Origin: CAG-791 sp002392385
Lineage (GTDB): Bacteria; Bacillota; Clostridia; Lachnospirales; Lachnospiraceae
NCBI GenBank assembly: GCA_946616295.1
Contig: CAMOIU010000036.1
Location: 1 to 29,975 of the forward strand
Direction of reading: 5' to 3'
DNA length: 29,975 nucleotides
The notes below the pieces were generated by a model. It ran no database searches. It was given only the letters and a program-made list of their open reading frames with translations, and was not told the DNA's origin. How positions within the stretch are numbered: position 1 is the stretch's first letter; each line of letters begins with the position of its first letter. A program made the position numbers and the translations under genes. Shown one piece after another: positions 1-6,872 of the stretch.

Positions 1-55
1 GTAGAGCACGCGGCTGTTAACCGCGGGGTTGTAGGTTCGAGCCCTACTCGGGGCG
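1..55 (+). tRNA. tRNA-Asn (GTT), 5' end cut off by the window edge
   Basis: The anticodon arm has the loop CTGTTAA, giving anticodon GTT (Asn). It is followed by a five-base-pair T arm (GTAGG/CCTAC) around TTCGAGC and the 3' acceptor strand TCGGGGC. About 20 bases of the 5' side, including the 5' acceptor strand, lie before the window. No CCA is encoded after the discriminator G. It is the first of three tRNA genes in the same direction and probably belongs to a longer tRNA operon. Confidence 0.93.
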
Positions 56-123
56 TTCGGTGGAAATCATTTTTCGGTTCGGCACTAATCGGAAGATATG
101 TTCCGCCGTTTTTTTGAATATGA

Positions 124-195
124 GGCTCCGTGGTCAAGAGGTTAAGACATCGCCCTTTCACGGCGGTAACACGGGTTCGATTCCCGTCGGAGTCA
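124..195 (+). tRNA. tRNA-Glu (TTC)
   Basis: The acceptor strands GGCTCCG and CGGAGTC pair perfectly over seven bases. The anticodon loop CTTTCAC gives anticodon TTC (Glu). The T arm is CGGGT/TTCGATT/CCCG-type and the discriminator is A. No CCA is encoded. It lies 68 bases after tRNA-Asn and is likely co-transcribed with it. Confidence 0.96.
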
Positions 196-203
196 TAAAC
201 AGT

Positions 204-343
204 AATCCTCCCGTTGGTCGGATAACTGTAAGAGGTTCTTCGAACCTCTGAACAGAATCCTCCCTGAGGTCGGATAACTGTAAGAGGTTCTTCGAACCTC
301 TGAACAGAATCCTCCCCGACTCGGATAACTGTAAGAGGAACTG
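204..343 (+). repeat. Tandem 52-bp repeat in the tRNA spacer (2.7 copies)
   Basis: Two nearly identical 52-bp units (204-255 and 256-307) are followed by a partial third (308 to about 343). Each full unit has the core TCGGATAACTGTAAGAGG and then a perfect hairpin, AGAGGTTC-TTC-GAACCTCT (231-249 and 283-301). The third copy breaks off inside the hairpin. There is no reading frame with a ribosome binding site. The hairpins lack a T run, so they are not obvious terminators. They could be processing sites between tRNA-Glu and tRNA-Cys or simply an amplified spacer. Confidence 0.85.
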
Positions 344-353
344 TTAAAGGCTT

Positions 354-424
354 GGTGCCATAGCCAAGTGGTAAGGCAAGGGTCTGCAACACCCTGATCA
401 CCAGTTCAAATCTGGTTGGCACCT
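354..424 (+). tRNA. tRNA-Cys (GCA)
   Basis: The acceptor strands GGTGCCA and TGGCACC pair. The anticodon stem AGGGT/ACCCT encloses CTGCAAC, giving GCA (Cys). The T arm is CCAGT/TCAAATC/TGG-type. The discriminator base is T, the expected identity element of cysteine tRNA. The gene is 71 bases long with a short D arm, and no CCA is encoded. It is the last tRNA before the terminator. Confidence 0.96.
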
Positions 425-428
425 CTTG

Positions 429-472
429 AAGAGAGACTATTACTGTAAGTGTTACAGTGATTGTCTCTTTTT
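429..472 (+). terminator. Intrinsic terminator of the tRNA operon
   Basis: A two-part hairpin pairs AAGAGAGAC (429-437) with GTCTCTTT (463-470), with an inner stem ACTGTAA/TTACAGT, and runs into TTTTTG. It sits five bases after tRNA-Cys and ends the tRNA transcript before the antiporter gene. Confidence 0.88.
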
Positions 473-508
473 GTTTGAGCATAGACCTGTTGAAGAGGAG
501 GATGAGAG

Positions 509-1489
509 ATGCTCGCAACTGTACTTCTGTTTGCACTGGGACTTGTACTGCTGATCAAGGGCGGCGACTGGTTTGTTGACGGCGCGACGGGGATCGCGGA
601 GAGATTTCATCTGCCGGAGCTCCTGATCGGCGCTACGGTGGTATCCATCGGAACGACCCTGCCGGAGGTCATGGTGTCCTCCCAGGCGGCGCTGCTGCAC
701 AACAGCGGCATTTCCTACGGCAATGCCATCGGCAGCGTCATCTGCAATACGAGTCTGATCGCGGCCCTGACGGTCGCCATCAAGCCTTCGCCGGTGGAGA
801 GAGATACCCTGCGTTTTCCTACGGCGGCCTTCTTCATCGCGGCGGCCTTCTACGCGATCAATGCCTATCTGCTGGGAACCTTTTCCAGGCTCACGGGCCT
901 GATCCTTCTGCTGATGTTCGTGGTCTATATGGTCATGACAGTGCGGCAGATGAAGATCGATCCCGCGGCCGCGGCGTCCGCGGAGGCGGAGAAGGAAGAG
1001 AAGAATGAGGAGGAAGCACCTCTGTGGAAGGATCTGCTCCTGCTGGTCGTCGGGGCGGTCCTGATCGCCATCGGCGCCAATCTGCTGGTCGATAACGGCA
1101 CCAAGATCGCGGCAGCCATGGGTGTGCCGGATTCGGTCATCGGTCTGACCATGGTGGCGCTGGGGACCTCGCTGCCGGAGCTTGTCACGGCCATCACTTC
1201 GCTGGCCAAGGGGCACGGAGCTCTGTCGCTGGGCAATGTGATCGGCGCCAATATCTTCAATCTGGTCCTGGTCTCCGGTCTCGCGATCACGATCTCGCCC
1301 TTCGCGGTGCCGGCTGAGAAGCTGATCATGGGCATGAACGCCTCCCTGATCGTGGACATCCCGGTCATGTTCCTGGTGATGGCGATCCTGACACTGCCGA
1401 CCCTGGCCAGAGGGAAACTCAAGCGCTGGCAGGGGATCCTCCTGCTGTGCATCTACGCGTCCTTCACGATCTTCCAGTTCGTCTCCTGA
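509..1489 (+). CDS. Calcium/sodium antiporter, CaCA superfamily (YrbG-like)
   Basis: This 326-residue integral membrane protein belongs to the Ca2+:cation antiporter superfamily, which exchanges Ca2+ for Na+ or K+ across the cytoplasmic membrane. The two inverted alpha repeats that form the ion site are plain: GATVVSIGTTLPE at residues 41-53 and MVALGTSLPE at 215-224, each ending in the ion-binding glutamate. About ten hydrophobic segments are visible. An acidic, lysine-rich cytoplasmic loop at about 150-172 separates the two halves, as usual for the family. Length is typical. The start follows a strong site (GAAGAGGAGG) at about 493-502. The gene stands alone between the tRNA terminator and the 1537-1570 terminator. 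The ion actually transported cannot be read from sequence. Confidence 0.93.
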   Translation: MLATVLLFALGLVLLIKGGDWFVDGATGIAERFHLPELLIGATVVSIGTTLPEVMVSSQAALLHNSGISYGNAIGSVICNTSLIAALTVAIKPSPVERDTLRFPTAAFFIAAAFYAINAYLLGTFSRLTGLILLLMFVVYMVMTVRQMKIDPAAAASAEAEKEEKNEEEAPLWKDLLLLVVGAVLIAIGANLLVDNGTKIAAAMGVPDSVIGLTMVALGTSLPELVTAITSLAKGHGALSLGNVIGANIFNLVLVSGLAITISPFAVPAEKLIMGMNASLIVDIPVMFLVMAILTLPTLARGKLKRWQGILLLCIYASFTIFQFVS

Positions 1490-1504
1490 CAGACGGATTC
1501 AAGA

Positions 1505-1533
1505 TTGTTTCACAGGGTAAAGTAAAGTAAAAT
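1505..1533 (+). promoter_or_regulatory. Probable sigma-A promoter for the ABC exporter operon
   Basis: TTGTTT (1505-1510) and TAAAAT (1528-1533) are separated by exactly 17 bases. The -10 matches consensus at five of six positions and the -35 at three of six. Transcription would begin near 1540, inside the first strand of the adjacent terminator hairpin. Transcripts from this promoter would therefore not form the whole hairpin. Confidence 0.5.
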
Positions 1534-1536
1534 AGA

Positions 1537-1570
1537 ACACGGGCTGTGGTCTTCACAGCCTGTGTTTTTT
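1537..1570 (+). terminator. Intrinsic terminator after the antiporter gene
   Basis: ACAC-G-GGCTGTG (1537-1548) pairs with CACAGCC-TGTGT (1554-1565) around a five-base loop, and a run of six T follows. It stops transcription from the antiporter side. The longer reading of the next gene would start inside this hairpin, which supports the downstream start at 1606. Confidence 0.85.
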
Positions 1571-1605
1571 CATGTTTGAGGCAAGTCTGCGGAAGGGAGT
1601 TTGTT

Positions 1606-3615
1606 ATGCCGACGGGCGGACCTATGGGATTTGGAAGAGGCGGCAGGGCTTTTCTCACGGAGGAGGAGCAGAAGAATCAGCCTAAGGTGACGGGGGCGCT
1701 GCTGAGGCGGATCCTTTCCTATCTGCTGCCCTATAAGGGGCAGCTGGCCCTGGTCCTGGCCTGCATCGTGGTGTCCTCGGTGATGACCATCCTGCCCTCG
1801 GTGCTGACCGGGCGGATCATCGACGAGGGCCTGATCGGCAGGAATCTCCCCCGGCTGGTGACGCTGATCCTTCTGTCGCTTCTGGTCACCTTCGGCGCCA
1901 ACCTGATCGGGGTGGCGGAGAGTTATGTAAATACCTGGATCGCGCAGCACATCACCTATGATATGCGCAATGCCATGTACAGGCATCTGCAGCAGATGTC
2001 GCAGAGGTTCTACACCTCCAACAACCAGGGCGATATCATCACGCGGATGACCAGCGATATCGACGGCGTGAAGCAGGTGATCTCGGGGACCTTCACCAGT
2101 ATTCTGTCCAATGTGATCACGCTGGTGGTGGCCCTGGCCGCCATGTACAGCCGCAACTGGGTGCTGGCCACCATCGGGCTGGTCATCGTGCCCCTGTTCA
2201 CGATCCCGACACGGCGGGCGGGCAGGACCCGGTGGAATCTGACCCGGGAGGCCCAGGCCTGCAATGACGAGATCAACGGGATCCTGAACGAGACCCTGTC
2301 GGTGAGCGGGCAGACCCTGGTCAAGCTTTTCTGCCGGGAAGAGCAGGAGTATGAGAAATATGAGGCGGCCAACCGCCGGATGATCGAGCTCAATATCCGG
2401 GAGAGCATGGCCGGGCGCTGGTTCCGGGTAGTCCTGTTCACGATCACGAGCGTGGGGCCCATGCTCCTCTATCTGGTGGGCGGCATCCTGATGATGCGGT
2501 ATGATGCGGACCTGACGGTGGGCGATATCACCGTGCTGGTGACCCTGCTGGGCAGGATGTACGGGCCGGTGAACTCCCTGCTCAATATCCAGGTGGACTG
2601 GATCCGGTCGATGGCCATGTTCACCCGGATCTTTGAATATTTTGACCTGCCGGTGGAGATCCGGAATGCCCCGGACGCGGTGGTCCCGGACCGGGCGGAG
2701 GGAAGTGTGGAGTTCCGGCACGTGGGCTTCTCCTATGAGCCGGACCGTAAGATCCTGAAGGATGTGAGCTTCCGTCTGGAGAGCGGGCACAGCGTCGCCA
2801 TCGTCGGGCCCTCCGGCAGCGGCAAGAGCACGATCATCAATCTCATACCCCGGCTCTATGATGTACAGGAGGGCTGTGTCCTGTTCGACGGTCGGGACGT
2901 GAGGAGTCTGGATCTGGGCTTCCTGCGGGGCAGCATCGGCGTGGTGACCCAGGAGACCTATCTCTTCAACGGGACCATCCGGGACAATCTCCTCTATGTG
3001 AAGCCGGACGCCACGGAGGAGGAGCTGATCGAGGCCTGCGAGAAGGCCAACATCTATGATTTCATCAAACGGCAGGACAAGGGGCTGGACACGGTCGTCG
3101 GCAACCGCGGCCTCAAGCTGTCGGGCGGTGAGAAGCAGCGGATCTCCATTGCGCGGGTGCTCCTGCGGGATCCGGCCCTGCTGATCTTCGACGAGGCGAC
3201 GGCCTCCCTGGATTCGATCTCGGAAGCGAAGATCCAGGCAGCCATCGACCCGCTGGTGGGTTCCAGGACCAGTCTCCTGATCGCCCACCGTCTCTCCACC
3301 ATCCTGGCGGCGGACGAGATCATCGTCGTGAAGGACGGAGAGATCGTGGAGCGCGGGCAGCACAAGGACCTGGTCGGCGCGGGCGGTGTCTATACGGAGC
3401 TGTATAATACGCAGTTCAATGTCAAGGCGGTGCAGGAGGCGCAGGAAGCGGCAGAGGAGGAGGACAGGTCATCCCTGCAGAGGCTGAAAGGCGCGCTGGG
3501 CCCCGAGGAATGGGAGGACGATCCTTCCATGGAGGAGCTGGAGAGAAGGCGGCGTGAGGATATGGAACGGCGCAAGATCCTGGATGAGATGCTGAGTCCC
3601 TGGTGGACACAGTGA
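1606..3615 (+). CDS. ABC exporter with fused membrane and ATPase domains (ABCB/MsbA type)
   Basis: This 669-residue half-transporter has an N-terminal six-helix membrane domain (about 40-345) and a C-terminal ATPase. Walker A is GPSGSGKST at 401-409, the ABC signature LSGGE at 505-509, and Walker B LLIFDE at 525-530 with the catalytic glutamate E530. The H-loop is in LLIAHRLST. All catalytic motifs are intact, so a homodimer would be competent. A charged tail of about 65 residues follows the ATPase. The start at 1606 is chosen because GGAAGGGAG precedes it, whereas an upstream in-frame start at 1546 lies in a terminator hairpin. Substrate is unknown; families of this type export lipids, peptides or drugs. 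The stop is 12 bases before the kinase gene, so the two are probably one operon. Confidence 0.93.
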   Translation: MPTGGPMGFGRGGRAFLTEEEQKNQPKVTGALLRRILSYLLPYKGQLALVLACIVVSSVMTILPSVLTGRIIDEGLIGRNLPRLVTLILLSLLVTFGANLIGVAESYVNTWIAQHITYDMRNAMYRHLQQMSQRFYTSNNQGDIITRMTSDIDGVKQVISGTFTSILSNVITLVVALAAMYSRNWVLATIGLVIVPLFTIPTRRAGRTRWNLTREAQACNDEINGILNETLSVSGQTLVKLFCREEQEYEKYEAANRRMIELNIRESMAGRWFRVVLFTITSVGPMLLYLVGGILMMRYDADLTVGDITVLVTLLGRMYGPVNSLLNIQVDWIRSMAMFTRIFEYFDLPVEIRNAPDAVVPDRAEGSVEFRHVGFSYEPDRKILKDVSFRLESGHSVAIVGPSGSGKSTIINLIPRLYDVQEGCVLFDGRDVRSLDLGFLRGSIGVVTQETYLFNGTIRDNLLYVKPDATEEELIEACEKANIYDFIKRQDKGLDTVVGNRGLKLSGGEKQRISIARVLLRDPALLIFDEATASLDSISEAKIQAAIDPLVGSRTSLLIAHRLSTILAADEIIVVKDGEIVERGQHKDLVGAGGVYTELYNTQFNVKAVQEAQEAAEEEDRSSLQRLKGALGPEEWEDDPSMEELERRRREDMERRKILDEMLSPWWTQ

Positions 3616-3627
3616 CGGGGAGGTCTG

Positions 3628-6159
3628 ATGAAGACAGATTATTCGTCGATCGACGTAAAGATCCGCCGGCGTATGCTGGAGTTCTTTCTGGATGATTATG
3701 ACCAGGTCTATGTCCTGGATCTGGAGAACGACCGCATAGAGAGGCTTTGGGAGAAAAGGCCCAATCCGGCGCTGGACACGCTCTTAAGCAGCTCCTACAC
3801 GGAATTGCACAGGGCTTACTGCAGAACCCTGGTGGATCCCGCCTACGCGGTATGGCGGGAGGAGGCCTGGAGCCTTGACAAGATCCGGGAGACACTCAGG
3901 AATCAGGACAGTATTGCCATCTCTTATCCCATGGCGGACGGGGCCTGGCGGCAGATCGACGGATGGGCCCTGGAAAGAAGGGACGGAGAAGCGGTCAGTG
4001 CTCTCTTCTGTGTTCTCAGCCAGGAACGGCAGGCAGTACTGGAGCGTGAGGAATCGCTCACGGGAGAGCAGAAGGAAGCTTCCATCCAGTCCCTGCGCAA
4101 TACCATTTCCAGGGGCATGCGCCTGAGCAGTGCCGTGATGGCGGACACGGTCGCGACCTATGAGCTAGATATCACCCGCAATATGGTCGTGGGCGGCGAC
4201 AGCCGGAGACCGGAGATCTTCTATCCTGTGCCCGGGGTGAACATTCCGGGGCCCCTGCCGGATCATGCGGCCACCTGGGGCCAGCGGATCCAGCCGCCGG
4301 TCAGGGAAAGGTTCGAAAAGCTGGTCAGGCAGGATGTCCTGCTGTCCATGTTTGAAAAAGGGGAGACCGAAGCAGTCCTCGAGTATAAAGTCTATGATCA
4401 GACCGGGGCGGAGGTCTATCTGCAGGAGACGCTGAGACTGTCGACGGATGAGCTGACCGGCCACGTGATGGCTGCCTGTCTGATGCGGGATATCACCCGG
4501 CAGAAGCATACAGAAGAGCAGAACCTGCAGCGTATGGAGGTCATCGAGGCCCTGACCCGGGAATATGACTCGGTGTTTTTTGTGGATCTGGACGCGGATT
4601 CCTACGAGATCTTCCGGGTGCGGGACAATATCCGCAAGCTCTACGGGCGGTGTTTTGTCTCCGGTTATGTGGACACGGTGGAGGAATTCGCCAACTGGTG
4701 CGTTTTCCCTCACGACCGGGAGAACTTCATGAGGCGGCTGGCCCCGGAGGAGCTGCGGAAGGTATTGAAGCAGAACCTGGCCTACAGCATGATCTTCCGC
4801 TGCGGTCCCGGGGCGTCGCCGGTCTATTACCGGGGGCGGATCGTGAGGCTGGGCGGCCTGGAGGACAAGCTCAACAGGATCCTGATCGGTTTTGCCAATA
4901 TTCAGGAAGAAAGAAGGATAGAGATCCAGCAGAGGAGTCTTCTGGAGAACGCCCTGCGGCAGGCCCGGAATGCCGACAGCGCCAAGAGCACCTTCCTGTC
5001 CAATATGTCGCATGACATCCGGACGCCCATGAATGCCATCGTCGGCTTCACGGAGATCGCCCAGGCCCATCTGGATGATCCGGAGAAGCTGCAGGACAGC
5101 CTGCGCAAGATCCGCACGGCCAGCAGTCATCTGCTGCACCTGGTGGGCAATGTCCTGGATTTCAGCCGCATAGAGAGCGGCAGACTGGATCTGGAGGAGC
5201 GGCCCAGTGACCTGCGGGAGATCCTGAGCGGGGTCACGGACATCATACAGCAGCAGGTGGAACAGAAGGGTCTGACCTTCCTCACAGACCTGGACAGCCG
5301 GATGAATACCTACGTCTACTGCGATCAGCTGAGGATCACCCAGGTGCTGATCAACCTCCTCAGCAATGCTGTCAAGTATACGCCGCCCGGGGGCATCGTG
5401 GAGCTGACCATCCGCGAGACGGAGGACGCGCCCCAGGGATATATGGGCATAGAGATCCGGGTCCGCGACACCGGTATCGGCATGAGCCAGCAGTTCCAGG
5501 AGAAGCTCTTCGAGCCCTTCGAGAGAGAGAGGAACACCACGGTCAGCCGGGTCATGGGAAGCGGTCTCGGTATGCCCATCTGTAAGAGCATCGTGGAGTC
5601 CATGGGCGGAAGGATCCAGGTGGAGAGCCGGCCAGGGGCGGGGAGCACCTTTACGGTGGAGCTGGCCCTGCGTCTGCAGGAGGAGGCGGGCAACCATCAC
5701 GCGACGGACGAGTACAATCCCCTGGTCCGTCTGTTCGGCCGCTATGCCCAGAGGGCCCCGATCTCGCCGGTCCGTCTCAAGGACCGCAGGATCCTGCTGG
5801 TGGAGGACAATGATCTCAACCGGGAGATCGCCGCCGAGATTCTGGAGGAGGACGGGATCAGGGTCACCAATGCCGCCGACGGACGGGAGGCCGTGGATAT
5901 CCTCATGCGGTCTGATCCGGGCGAATACGACGCGGTGCTCATGGATATTCAGATGCCTGTCATGGACGGCTACGAGGCGGCCCACTGGATCCGGGCCCTG
6001 CAGGATCCGGTCAATGCCGAGATCCCCATCATTGCCATGACCGCCAATGCTTTTGACGAGGATGTGCGCCGCTGCAGGGACGCGGGCATGGACGCCTATA
6101 TCGGCAAGCCCGTGGAGGTCGCGGCCGTGAAATATGTGCTGCAGAGAGTGATGACCTGA
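3628..6159 (+). CDS. Soluble hybrid sensor histidine kinase with receiver domain
   Basis: This 843-residue protein has no signal peptide or membrane segment. The first 440 residues appear to be three PAS-like sensor modules (about 15-135, 160-295, 305-435), recognised by pattern only. Next comes the dimerisation/phospho-acceptor domain with SHDIRTP and H462, then the ATPase domain with N box INLLSN (575-580), G1 DTGIG (from D614) and G2 GSGLG (from G644). A C-terminal receiver follows, with acidic pair E726/D727, phosphorylation site D773 and K827. All key residues are present. There is no HPt or DNA-binding domain, so phosphate must pass to a separate partner or the receiver acts in cis. It lies 12 bases after the ABC exporter gene, hinting that it senses or controls export. 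Confidence 0.93.
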   Translation: MKTDYSSIDVKIRRRMLEFFLDDYDQVYVLDLENDRIERLWEKRPNPALDTLLSSSYTELHRAYCRTLVDPAYAVWREEAWSLDKIRETLRNQDSIAISYPMADGAWRQIDGWALERRDGEAVSALFCVLSQERQAVLEREESLTGEQKEASIQSLRNTISRGMRLSSAVMADTVATYELDITRNMVVGGDSRRPEIFYPVPGVNIPGPLPDHAATWGQRIQPPVRERFEKLVRQDVLLSMFEKGETEAVLEYKVYDQTGAEVYLQETLRLSTDELTGHVMAACLMRDITRQKHTEEQNLQRMEVIEALTREYDSVFFVDLDADSYEIFRVRDNIRKLYGRCFVSGYVDTVEEFANWCVFPHDRENFMRRLAPEELRKVLKQNLAYSMIFRCGPGASPVYYRGRIVRLGGLEDKLNRILIGFANIQEERRIEIQQRSLLENALRQARNADSAKSTFLSNMSHDIRTPMNAIVGFTEIAQAHLDDPEKLQDSLRKIRTASSHLLHLVGNVLDFSRIESGRLDLEERPSDLREILSGVTDIIQQQVEQKGLTFLTDLDSRMNTYVYCDQLRITQVLINLLSNAVKYTPPGGIVELTIRETEDAPQGYMGIEIRVRDTGIGMSQQFQEKLFEPFERERNTTVSRVMGSGLGMPICKSIVESMGGRIQVESRPGAGSTFTVELALRLQEEAGNHHATDEYNPLVRLFGRYAQRAPISPVRLKDRRILLVEDNDLNREIAAEILEEDGIRVTNAADGREAVDILMRSDPGEYDAVLMDIQMPVMDGYEAAHWIRALQDPVNAEIPIIAMTANAFDEDVRRCRDAGMDAYIGKPVEVAAVKYVLQRVMT

Positions 6160-6199
6160 AGAGGACAGGGCGCGGGAGACAGAGAGAGAGGAGAAGGGA

Positions 6200-6508
6200 A
6201 TGGCAAGGATCCCGGAAGAGGAATTACTGCATATCGGACACTATGAATACGGGGAAGCTTTCTACGGCAGCTGCGGCGGCATGCGCTATCGTGTGGCCAG
6301 AGAGCCCCTGGCCAATGTCCGCTACACGCCGCCGGACAAGCGCGGGGAGGCTTCCCTGCGCGCCGTGATCTGGCCCGGGCCGCTGGCCTACGGGGCGGCC
6401 GATCCGGCAGACATGCAGATCAGGGATTTTGAATTCTCCGCGGAGGGGCTGCACGAAGCCTGGCTGTGGCTGGACGAAGAGGCGGAGAAGAGAGCACAGG
6501 ACATGTGA
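6200..6508 (+). CDS. Small conserved hypothetical protein
   Basis: A 102-residue, acidic, probably cytosolic protein preceded by a good site (GGAGAAGGGA) directly before the ATG. I do not recognise a named domain. It has an HIGHYEYGEAFYGSCGGMRYRVAREPL opening segment rich in Gly and aromatic residues, a basic middle and an amphipathic acidic C-terminal helix (EGLHEAWLWLDEEAEKRA). The compact shape and codon pattern argue for a real gene. It starts 40 bases after the kinase stop and may be the last gene of that operon. Its 3' end overlaps the open frame of the minus-strand oxidoreductase remnant. Confidence 0.75.
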   Translation: MARIPEEELLHIGHYEYGEAFYGSCGGMRYRVAREPLANVRYTPPDKRGEASLRAVIWPGPLAYGAADPADMQIRDFEFSAEGLHEAWLWLDEEAEKRAQDM

Positions 6509-6723
6509 AAAGAAAGCAGATCATGAACCAGTATGGCGCCGGCGCTGACCGGCGCTTTTACTTTGAGCAGACGGATGGCCGCCATGGCGTCCCGGATGCG
6601 GTCCCTGGGTATGGGAGCCGTCAGACGGACACTGGCCAGGGAGAGCTCCCGCGCGCAGGCGCTGCCGACGACACCGCCGCCGATGATGAGGACGTCGTAG
6701 TTTATGGGGGCAAAAAAGTGCAT
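6388..6723 (-). pseudogene. Remnant: N-terminus of an FAD-dependent oxidoreductase
   Basis: On the minus strand an ATG at 6723 follows a good site (GGAAAGGAA). It opens a protein whose first 28 residues contain INYDVLIIGGGVVGSACAREL, the classic N-terminal FAD Rossmann strand-turn-helix (GxGxxG-type) of FAD dehydrogenases such as glycerol-3-phosphate dehydrogenase. After about residue 28 the sequence departs from any dehydrogenase I know (LASVRLTAPIPRDRIRDAM...) and runs antisense into the 102-residue gene before stopping at 6388. A working enzyme of this family needs roughly 400 or more residues. The likely reading is a gene reduced by deletion, keeping its start region. A chimeric small protein cannot be excluded. 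Confidence 0.65.
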
Positions 6724-6872
6724 GACAGGTTCCTTTCCGGTGAGACATGGCGGAAGCTGTTTCTCTTTCCCGCAAATGCGGGGAATGGTAAGATTATTGT
6801 ATATCAATCGGAATGCGGCCTCAAGGAATTGTCACTTCTTCCCGGGGACCGCGGGACAGGACGGAGGAGAGA

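Noticed and set aside
60..251. 63-codon frame over tRNA-Glu
   Set aside because: It covers the whole tRNA gene and part of the spacer repeat and has no binding site.
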